This document shows positions 1 to 5,921 of a DNA stretch of 8,632 nucleotides, piece by piece. Location of the stretch: contig JBIOWF010000274.1 of NCBI GenBank assembly GCA_044868295.1, positions 1-8,632 on the forward strand, written 5' to 3'. Below the pieces are notes generated by a model. It saw only the letters and a program-made list of their open reading frames with translations. It did not search any database and was not told the DNA's origin. A program made the position numbers and the translations under genes. This DNA comes from JBIOWF01 sp044868295. Lineage in GTDB: Bacteria > Actinomycetota > Actinomycetes > Streptosporangiales > Streptosporangiaceae. Position 1 is the first letter of the stretch. Every line of letters starts with the position of its first letter.

Positions 1-93
1 GGTCTGTTCTGTTCTCACAAACGATCATCATCGCGGTGGCCGTACCCATGCCCGACCACGCGCGGCACCGATCACCCGCTGACCTGCGGCGAC

Positions 94-198
94 TCACACT
101 AAATCACGATCTACGGCTGCCGTATCATGTTCCCGCTCGGCTCGGTCCGCCAGTTCCGTGAAGCGGTTCTTCGCCTCGGTAATTGGCATCGTTTCCAT
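94..198 (-). pseudogene. YefM/Phd-family antitoxin, N-terminal remnant
   Basis: This 34-codon reading frame starts METMPITEAKNRFTELADRA, then EREHD, and stops soon after. Seen: the start matches the N-terminal DNA-binding half of YefM/Phd antitoxins, which typically have an MPITEAR-F-ELADRAEREH-like opening. Known: these antitoxins are about 75-95 residues and carry a central VTVTR-G-PAAVLI stretch and a toxin-binding C-terminal helix. Here EHD runs directly into TAAVDRDLV and a TGA, so the centre and the toxin-binding tail are missing. Inference: it is a relic of a toxin-antitoxin operon and cannot neutralise a toxin. The start at 198 is chosen because a well-spaced promoter lies 8 bases upstream; a second ATG at 189 is possible. 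No intact toxin gene follows before the window edge. Confidence 0.6.
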
Positions 199-205
199 GG
201 CCAGA

Positions 206-235
206 ATTCTAGCTAATCGTGGCTGTGCTTGTCAG
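206..235 (-). promoter_or_regulatory. Promoter of the antitoxin remnant, probably leaderless
   Basis: On the minus strand CTGACA (230-235) and TAGAAT (206-211) are separated by 18 bases, and the ATG at 198 is 8 bases past the -10 box, so transcription would begin at or next to the start codon. No Shine-Dalgarno sequence is present. An imperfect palindrome (201-212, core AGAATTCT) overlaps the -10 box, where autoregulating antitoxins usually bind. The promoter lies over the last codons of the oxidoreductase pseudogene. Assigned by eye only. Confidence 0.45.
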
Positions 236-2065
236 GCTGTGGCTCGATGTCGACGAGGTTGTCGTGGTAGACGGCTCCTCGGCCCATGTCGGCGTCGCGC
301 TCGTCCACCACGGCGTTCGGGTTCGAGCCACCGGGGCTCAGCTTGGGCCAGTGACCCTTCGACGCGGCGATGACGCCGGGCCGGACCCGGTCGCTGATCT
401 CCACATAGGTCGTGAACTCGCCATTGGCGTTGAACACCCTGGCGAGCTGCCCATCGGTGAGCCCGCGTGCGGCGGCGTCCTCCCCGTTGACGAAGACCTT
501 GGGGCCCTTGGAACGGCGAAGCAGCTCGGGGTTGTTGCCGAAGATCGTGTTGAGGAACGTGTGCGCCGCCGGCGTGATCAGCGTGAGCTTGGTGGCGGAA
601 GCCGTACGGGCGCTCAGGGAGGGGATGTAGCCCGCGACGCGGGGCAGTCCGGCCGCCTCGGCGCGCTCCGAGACGAACTCGAGCCTGCCGGAAGGCGTGG
701 GAAACCCTTGGGTGAACGGCACGAAGGGATCTGGCACGTCGAGCCTGGCCCAGCCCTCCTTGCGCAGCCGGTCCACGGTGATCTTCGGGATCCCGGCGAG
801 GAGCTGCTCGGCCAGATCGAGGTCGGAGTCGTACAGCGACGGCTCCGTCAGCCCCATGTGGCTCGCGAGCCTGCGGAAGGTCTCCGTGGTGGACAGGCAC
901 TCGCCCGCAGGCGGAACGGCCGGTTCGTTCCATATCAGGTACATGTGGCCGTAGCCCGCGTGCAGGTCGATGTGCTCGGTCTGCATGGTCGCGGGCAACA
1001 CGATGTCCGCGTAGTCGACGGTGTCGGTGGGGAACTGCTCCATGACGACCGTGAACAGGTCCTCCCGGCGCAGCGCTTCACGGATCCTGTTCTGGTCGGA
1101 CGTCGACCCGAGCGGGTTGGCGGCGTAGACCCAGAGGCACTTGACCGGGATCCCGGCGCCCGCGGCGGCAGCAGCGGGATCGTCGGCAACGGCAGGGCCG
1201 GTGCCGGCGGGGGCGACCGCAACGGTGGGATCGACGGCCTCAGCGGGATCGGGGATCTCCAGGCCCTCGGCCAGGCGGGTCATCGTTAGCGTACGGACCG
1301 GCTTCGCCAGCAGGTCGTACCGCGCGATGGCGTTCAGCGGCACATACGCCGACGTGGAGTAGGCGACACCGCCGCCCGGATGCCGCCAGTCACCCGTCAC
1401 GCCGGGGATGCAGGCGATCGTCCGCATGGCCGTACCGACGCCTTCGTGGCGCTGGATGCCCATGGTGGCGCGGATCCCGGTCGGCCGGGTGTGCGCGAGC
1501 CGTACACCGAGAGCGCGGATGTCCGTTTCGGCGAGCCCGGTGATCTCGGCGACGCGACTCGGGTGATGTTTCAGGATCTCTGCCTTGAACTCGTCCCAGC
1601 CGAGCGTGTGATTCTCAAGGTAGTCGGTGTCCTCGGCGCCCTCTTCGAGAACCACGTTGAGCAGCCCGAGGGCGAGCGCCGCGTCGGTGCCCGGCCGGAT
1701 GGGCAGGTGCTCGTCGGCCTGGTCGGCGGTCCGGGTGCGGATCGGGTCGATCGCCACCACGTGGGCACCGGCCCGTTGCGCGTCCTGGATGAACTTCCAC
1801 AGGTGGTGGCCGCTGGTCAGGGTGTTCGTGCCCCACAACAGGATCAGCTTGGAGAGGGCGAACGTCTCGGGGTCCATGCCGCCCGGAGTGCCGTTGGTGT
1901 ACCTCAGGCCGTCGTTTCCGGCGCGTGCGCAGATGTTGAGGTCGTGCTTCGACGCGCCGAGGACGTTCCAGAACCGCCGCCCGGCCTCGCCGGACTCGCC
2001 CTGGATGTAGCCCAGCGATCCGGTCCCCTGGTATGGCCAGATGGCCTCCCCGCCGTACTCCTCTC
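213..2065 (-). pseudogene. Molybdopterin-dependent oxidoreductase (BisC/FdhF superfamily), 5'-truncated
   Basis: The frame encodes a DMSO-reductase-superfamily catalytic subunit. Visible parts are IWPYQGTGSLGY near 2013-2042, ICARAGNDG, ILLWGTNTLTSGHHLW, the cofactor-binding DPIRTRTADQADEH and RPGTDAALALGL, YANPLGS-like and YADIVLPAT motifs, and a C-terminal dinucleotide-binding domain ending VDERDADMG. The C-terminus looks complete. The first ATG in frame is at 1877 (554 residues), but family homology clearly continues upstream to about 2065 without any ATG, GTG or TTG, and a stop lies at 2118-2120. Family members begin with a cysteine-rich [4Fe-4S] domain of roughly 100-130 residues; it is absent in all frames upstream. 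So this is a 5'-deleted gene, although the remaining frame is open. At the position where formate dehydrogenases carry a Sec/Cys ligand (CARV-U/C), the sequence reads CARAG. A Pro/Ala-rich insert lies at 1154-1253. The substrate cannot be told. Confidence 0.85.
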
Positions 2066-2149
2066 TTGCTCCTGCCTGGTGGACAGGCGTAGACCGCGCT
2101 GCGAAGAGGAAAACCCTTCACGTTAGGCTGGTTCACAACAGCCCGCAGT

Positions 2150-2161
2150 ATGACATGTCAT
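2150..2161. repeat. Perfect 12-bp palindrome ATGACATGTCAT
   Basis: The sequence is identical to its reverse complement. Such a site could be an operator for a dimeric regulator, but neither neighbouring gene has an obvious promoter placed by it and both are broken, so any role may be lost. Confidence 0.35.
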
Positions 2162-2199
2162 GCTTTGTTCGATGCCGATAGCAGACCATAAAGCCGTTC

Positions 2200-2213
2200 C
2201 CCGGCAAGCCGGG
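2200..2213. repeat. Short GC-rich hairpin
   Basis: CCCGGC and GCCGGG face each other across two bases (or five pairs with a four-base loop). No T-run follows on either strand. It could be a weak terminator remnant inside the junction region. Confidence 0.3.
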
Positions 2214-2304
2214 TGCGTTCGATCCCGTCACCGCAGCACTGATCCTAACAGGAAGACCACGAACAGGAAAGCTGCTCCCCCAGTCGTGAAAGCCCGGAAC
2301 TAGA

Positions 2305-2391
2305 TCATGCTGAATGGCCGCGCCGCTCCACCTCGGCCACCAGCCGCGACGCGACACCGTCGAGACTGTCCGAGGCCAGTGAGATTCGCAT
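2305..2391 (-). pseudogene. RpiB/LacA-family sugar-phosphate isomerase, N-terminal remnant
   Basis: A 28-codon minus-strand frame begins MRISLASDSLDGVASRLV, continues AEVERRGHSA and ends in TGA. Seen: a first beta strand (MRISLASD), a helix (VASRLVAEVE) and an RRGH turn. Known: RpiB/LacA/LacB-type isomerases of actinobacteria commonly open with MRI-(S/A)-x-x-(S/T)-D followed by a helix ending in (R/E)RGHEV, and are about 120-160 residues long. The rest of the protein, including the catalytic Cys/His region, is absent. In another frame the words LVPGFHDW resemble the LAPG--DW segment that follows in the family, so a frameshift near 2308 may come before the deletion; this is weak. The ATG at 2391 sits 8 bases from a CACAAT -10-like box (2399-2404), which suggests a leaderless start. 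The match was made from memory of the family and rests on few residues. Confidence 0.5.
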
Positions 2392-2398
2392 GCCGTCA

Positions 2399-2432
2399 AT
2401 TGTGGACACTAAGTGCGAAGATCGCACAGAAT
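2399..2432. promoter_or_regulatory. Divergent promoter region with central inverted repeat
   Basis: Rightwards: TGGACA (2403-2408), 18 bases, CAGAAT (2427-2432), with expected transcription start at about 2438-2440, on the GTG start of the membrane protein. Leftwards: CACAAT (2399-2404 on the minus strand), with expected start at the ATG of the isomerase remnant; its -35 is poor. Between the two -10 boxes lies GTGCGA-AGA-TCGCAC (2413-2427), a perfect 6+3+6 inverted repeat that would let one repressor cover both promoters. The boxes were assigned by eye. Confidence 0.4.
2413..2427. repeat. Inverted repeat GTGCGA-AGA-TCGCAC, candidate operator
   Basis: Two six-base arms pair perfectly around three bases. 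The repeat falls in the spacer of the rightward promoter and touches its -10 box, the usual place for a repressor. The regulator is unknown. Confidence 0.45.
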
Positions 2433-2437
2433 CGCTG

Positions 2438-4846
2438 GTGGTGAGAAGCATCAAGGAACGGGACGCAACGGCGGAGACCCCAGATCACGGAGTCGTCCTC
2501 GTCGTGGAGCCCTTGCTGCCGCAACGGATCCGGCGCCCCTCCGACGCGCTCCGGTTCCTGATGACCCTGCTGGCCCTGGTCGTGGTGGTGCTGCTCGCGC
2601 TGGCGGCGCAACGCACGCTGAACGGCCTCGAAGCCGACGTCCAGGCCGGCACCGGCAGGGCGCCCGCCCTTCTCTCATCGATAGCGGGGCTCCTCGGCGG
2701 CGTCGCCGTACTGGCCGTCCCGGTGGCCTTCGCCGTCGAGCGGGTCTTCCACCGCGACGGGAAGCGCGTGGCGCAGGGGCTGATCGCCGCGATCCTCGCC
2801 CTCCTCATCTCCTACACGCTGGACGAGTGGCTCGTCACCTCCGGGCCCGCTGAGCTCCAGCAGTTGCTCACCGGCGGCCGGGACGTCGAGGCGCTCAACT
2901 CCGTGCTCACTCCCGCCATCGCCTACGCGACAGCCGTACGGATGTCTCGACGGCCGACCTGGCGCGCGCTGATGTGGGCGGCGGTGCTGCTCGACCTGTT
3001 CGCCCTGTTCACCGCCACGAAGGTCACCGCGCTCGGCGCGATCGTCACCTATCTGGTCGGTCTCGCGGTGGGCTTCGGCACGCTGTACGGCATCGGCAGC
3101 GCGAACACACGCCCGCCCGGCAGCGCGATGGTGGCCGCTCTAAGGCGGCTGAACTTCAGCCCGGTGAGCGCACGGCGGGTCGAGGACGACAGCTCCGGGA
3201 GCCGGCGCTACGTCGTGGGGCTCGCCGACGAGGGCCGGCTCGACGTGACCGTCCTCGACCGGGACCGGCAGGTCGCCGGGGTCGCCTACCGCCTGTGGCG
3301 GCGCTTGCGGCTGAACACCGAGACCAGGCGGCGGGCCATCCGTTCGCTGCGGGCCGAGCTGGAGCGCGAGGCTCTGATGGCCTACGCCGCCCAGGCCGCG
3401 GGGGCGAGCCTGCCGCGCCTCCTCGGCACCAGCGAGGTGGGCACGGAGGCGGCTCTCCTTGCCTACGAGCACATCGAGACCCGGCCCGTCGAGGAGCTCA
3501 CCGACGACGACTTCGACGACGAGCTGCTGGCCCAGATCTGGGAACAGGTTCGGCTGCTCCAGGCCAACCGGCTGGCGCATCGCCACCTGACGGGCGAGAG
3601 CATCCATGTGGACCAGGCGGGCAAGGTGTTCCTGGTCGACGCCCGCAGCGGCGAGATCGCGGCGGGTGATCTCCTGCTCCGGCTCGACATCGCCCAGCTG
3701 CTCGCCTATCTCGGCCTGCGCGTGGGGCCGGAGCGTTCGGTCAAGTCGGCGGCGGCGGCCCTGGGCGCCGACATGCTGGCGGGGGCGCTGCCCCTGCTGC
3801 AGCGGATCGCGCTGAGCCGTGACACCAGGGCCGCAGCACGCAAGGACAAGGACCTTCTGCCCGCCATCCGCGAGCACATCGTCGCGTTGAAGCCGCAGGT
3901 CGAGGTCGAGGAGGTCCGCCTCGAACGGTTCCGCCCTCGCGCCCTGGTGACGATCATCGCGAGCGCCCTCGCCGCCTACTTCCTGCTCTCCCAATTGAGC
4001 AAGGTCAACCTGGTCTCGGTGGTGACCACCGCGAACTGGGCCTGGGGCGGAGCCGCCCTGATGGCCGCCGCGATGAGCTACGCGGCGGCCGCGATCATGC
4101 TGCGCGGGTTCGTCCCCGAGCACCTGCCCCTGGGGCGGACGGTGCTCGCTCAGCTCGCCGGGTCGTTCGTGAAGCTGGTCACGCCCGCGGCGGTCGGCGG
4201 GGTCGCGATCAACACCCGCTACCTGCAAAAACGCGGCATCCCGCCGGGCGCGGCAGTCGCCAGTGTGGGGGCCTCGCAGCTCGTGGGGCTGGCCTCGCAC
4301 ATCGCGCTGCTGCTGCTGTTCGGTTACATCACCGGCATGCAGCAGGCGACCTCCCTGACTCCGTCGCGCGGGCTGCTGATCGTGCTGCTGGGCGTCGCCG
4401 TCTTCATGCTGATCGTGCTTGCCGTACGGCCACTGCGCCGACTGCTGACCACCCGGGTTCGCCGCATGTTCTCCGGTGTCATCCCTCGGCTGGTGGACGT
4501 GCTGCAGTCACCTGGCAAGATCATGGAAGGCTTCGGCGGCACGCTGTTGCTGACCATCTCCTTCGTGGCCTGCCTGGACGCGTGCGTCCGGGCGTTCGGC
4601 GGAGAGCTGAGCTTCGCGGCCGTCGCGGTGGTCTTCCTCGCCGGCAACGCGATCGGCTCGGCCGCCCCCACACCCGGCGGTCTGGGGGCGGTCGAGGCGT
4701 CGCTCTCGCTTGGTCTGACCGTCGCCGGACTGCCTGGCACCGTCGCCACCTCGGCGGTGCTGCTGTTCCGGCTGATGACCTTCTGGCTGCCGGTCCTGCC
4801 CGGCTGGGCCTCCTTCACCTGGCTCCAACGCCACAACGCGCTCTGA
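2438..4846 (+). CDS. Flippase-like (YbhN/AglD/MprF-TM) membrane protein with pseudokinase-like domain
   Basis: Residues are numbered from the GTG at 2438 (802 residues). N-terminal membrane block: hydrophobic segments at about 39-57, 77-100, 112-131, 176-192 and 199-220. Soluble domain at about 235-485: a kinase-like layout with a Glu-bearing helix (RAELEREALM), LPRLLGT, a hinge-like LLAYEHIE, then HRHLTGESIHVD and VFLVDAR where kinases have HRDxxxxN and DFG. The catalytic Asp of HRD is His383, so it is probably a pseudokinase. C-terminal membrane domain, about 503-790: the lysylphosphatidylglycerol-synthase transmembrane/YbhN-AglD family, with TPAAVGGVAINTRYL and GNAIGSAAPTPGGLGAVEAS as hallmark loops. 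Known: this family moves or flips lipids, and in MprF the domain flips aminoacylated lipid. There is no aminoacyl-transferase domain here, so the cargo is unknown. Start: an ATG at 2390 would add 16 residues, but it overlaps the isomerase start and has no clear Shine-Dalgarno. A promoter placed for leaderless transcription favours 2438 (or GTG 2441). Single-gene unit. Confidence 0.85.
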   Translation: MVRSIKERDATAETPDHGVVLVVEPLLPQRIRRPSDALRFLMTLLALVVVVLLALAAQRTLNGLEADVQAGTGRAPALLSSIAGLLGGVAVLAVPVAFAVERVFHRDGKRVAQGLIAAILALLISYTLDEWLVTSGPAELQQLLTGGRDVEALNSVLTPAIAYATAVRMSRRPTWRALMWAAVLLDLFALFTATKVTALGAIVTYLVGLAVGFGTLYGIGSANTRPPGSAMVAALRRLNFSPVSARRVEDDSSGSRRYVVGLADEGRLDVTVLDRDRQVAGVAYRLWRRLRLNTETRRRAIRSLRAELEREALMAYAAQAAGASLPRLLGTSEVGTEAALLAYEHIETRPVEELTDDDFDDELLAQIWEQVRLLQANRLAHRHLTGESIHVDQAGKVFLVDARSGEIAAGDLLLRLDIAQLLAYLGLRVGPERSVKSAAAALGADMLAGALPLLQRIALSRDTRAAARKDKDLLPAIREHIVALKPQVEVEEVRLERFRPRALVTIIASALAAYFLLSQLSKVNLVSVVTTANWAWGGAALMAAAMSYAAAAIMLRGFVPEHLPLGRTVLAQLAGSFVKLVTPAAVGGVAINTRYLQKRGIPPGAAVASVGASQLVGLASHIALLLLFGYITGMQQATSLTPSRGLLIVLLGVAVFMLIVLAVRPLRRLLTTRVRRMFSGVIPRLVDVLQSPGKIMEGFGGTLLLTISFVACLDACVRAFGGELSFAAVAVVFLAGNAIGSAAPTPGGLGAVEASLSLGLTVAGLPGTVATSAVLLFRLMTFWLPVLPGWASFTWLQRHNAL

Positions 4847-4859
4847 GCTCAGGTGGCTT

Positions 4860-4895
4860 CAGCGCCATGACGCCCTCTGGCGTCAGGTGGTGCTG
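4860..4895. terminator. Bidirectional hairpin between convergent genes
   Basis: TGACGCC (4868-4874) and GGCGTCA (4879-4885) form a perfect seven-pair stem over a CTCT loop. An outer CAGC/GCTG pairing (4860-4863 with 4892-4895) extends it across bulges. It lies just past the stop of the membrane protein gene and contains the TGA stop (4883-4885) of the reductase gene on the other strand. There is no T-run, which is common for actinobacterial terminators. Confidence 0.5.
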
Positions 4896-5908
4896 GAGTT
4901 CGCCCAGAGGTTGATGCCGGCCTCGACGGCGTCCTTGTCGATCGCGTCGAGTTCCTCGTCGGTGAAGCCCAGCCTGCCGACCGCCCCGAGATTGTCGTCG
5001 AGCTGCCGGACGCTGCTGGCGCCGATGACGACCGAGGTCATTCGCCGGTCGCGCAGCGCCCACGCCAGAGCCATCTGCGCGAGGGACCGGCCCCGTCGCT
5101 TGGCGATCTCGTTCAGCGTCCGGATGTGCCGCAATGCCTCGTCGGTGAGGAGGCTCGGGCTGAGGGACTTGCCCTGGGATGCGCGCGAGCCCTCCGGGAT
5201 GCCGTGGAGGTAACGGTCGGTCAGCATGCCCTGGGCAAGAGGGGAGAACGCGATGCAGCCCGCCCCCTCCTCTTCGAGGACGTCGAGCAGGCCGCCCTCG
5301 ATCCACCGGTTGAGCATCGAGTACGACGGCTGGTGGATCAGCAGCGGGGTGCCCAGCGCCCGCAGGATCGTCGCGGCCTCCCTGGTCCGTTCGGGCGAAT
5401 ATGACGAGATCCCGGCGTAGAGGGCCTTGCCCGAGCGCACGGCGTGGTCGAGCGCGCCCATCGTCTCCTCAAGGGGCGTCTCGGGGTCGAACCTGTGGCT
5501 GTAGAAGATGTCGACGTAGTCGAGCCCCATCCGCTTGAGCGACTGGTCGAGGCTGCCCAGCATGTACTTGCGCGATCCCCACTCGCCGTACGGCCCGGGC
5601 CACATGTCGTAGCCGGCTTTGGTGGAGATGACCAGCTCGTCCCGGTAGGGAGTGAAATCCTGGCGGAAGATGCGGCCGAAGTTGATCTCGGCGGAGCCGT
5701 ACGGCGGACCGTAGTTGTTGGCCAGATCGAAGTGCGTCACGCCCCGGTCGAACGCCCTGCGGAGAATGGCCCGCTGCGTCTCGATCGGCTTGTCGTCGCC
5801 GAAGTTGTGCCAAAGGCCGAGCGAGACCGCGGGCAGCTTCAGCCCGCTCCTCCCGGTCCGGTTGTACGGCATGGAGCCATATCGGTCGGCGGCCGCCGCG
5901 TAGGTCAT
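4883..5908 (-). CDS. mgrA: Aldo-keto reductase, YghZ/MgrA-type L-glyceraldehyde 3-phosphate reductase
   Basis: The 341-residue product follows E. coli YghZ (AKR14 family, 346 residues) along its length: LPAVSLGLWHNFGD, THFDLANNYGPPYGSAE, ISTKAGYDMWPGPYG, SLDQSLKRMGLDYVDIFYSH, GKALYAGISSYSPERT, LLIHQPSYSMLNRW and TSVVIGAS. The aldo-keto reductase tetrad is Asp61, Tyr66, Lys97 and His138. The C-terminal VVIGASSVRQLDDN contributes to NADPH binding. Known: YghZ reduces L-glyceraldehyde 3-phosphate with NADPH and also methylglyoxal, so a detoxification role in the cytosol is expected. The start at 5908 is supported by GGAGAG (5914-5919) five bases upstream. It is the second gene of an operon, 13 bases after the oligopeptidase stop. 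The exact substrate here is inferred from similarity. Confidence 0.92.
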   Translation of the reverse strand: MTYAAAADRYGSMPYNRTGRSGLKLPAVSLGLWHNFGDDKPIETQRAILRRAFDRGVTHFDLANNYGPPYGSAEINFGRIFRQDFTPYRDELVISTKAGYDMWPGPYGEWGSRKYMLGSLDQSLKRMGLDYVDIFYSHRFDPETPLEETMGALDHAVRSGKALYAGISSYSPERTREAATILRALGTPLLIHQPSYSMLNRWIEGGLLDVLEEEGAGCIAFSPLAQGMLTDRYLHGIPEGSRASQGKSLSPSLLTDEALRHIRTLNEIAKRRGRSLAQMALAWALRDRRMTSVVIGASSVRQLDDNLGAVGRLGFTDEELDAIDKDAVEAGINLWANSSTT

Positions 5909-5913
5909 CGCGT

Positions 5914-5919
5914 CTCTCC
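5914..5919 (-). promoter_or_regulatory. Ribosome binding site of the aldo-keto reductase
   Basis: GGAGAG lies five bases before the ATG, inside the short gap after the upstream stop codon. It fixes the start and contrasts with the other genes of the window, which lack such a site. Confidence 0.6.
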
Positions 5920-5921
5920 GT

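Larger units (their letters stand above)
2066..2304. other. Unassigned junction between two truncated genes
   Basis: No gene is recognised here. Its GC content looks lower than that of the flanking genes. The longest minus-strand frame (stop at 2133) has no recognisable motif. A short minus-strand stretch at 2231-2299 reads as a hydrophobic segment (GGAAFLFVVFLLGSVLR, then stop), which might be the tail of a lost membrane protein or chance. Small symmetric elements are GGCTG...CAGCC (2126-2143), the palindrome at 2150-2161 and a CCCGGC-AA-GCCGGG hairpin (2200-2213). Because the isomerase remnant ends on one side and the oxidoreductase begins truncated on the other, this is probably a deletion or insertion scar. 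No terminal inverted repeats or target duplications of an insertion sequence were seen. Confidence 0.5.

Noticed and set aside
219..1289. Plus-strand open frame of 356 codons opposite the oxidoreductase
   Set aside because: It is an antisense shadow with no recognisable domain; the minus frame carries all the family motifs.
2133..2399. Minus-strand frame of 88 codons across the junction
   Set aside because: It has no family resemblance apart from a weak LVPGFHDW stretch. The overlapping isomerase frame explains its 5' part better.
3140..4300. Minus-strand open frame of 386 codons opposite the membrane protein
   Set aside because: It is antisense to clear membrane and flippase motifs and has a low-complexity Arg/Gln/Gly/Asp composition.
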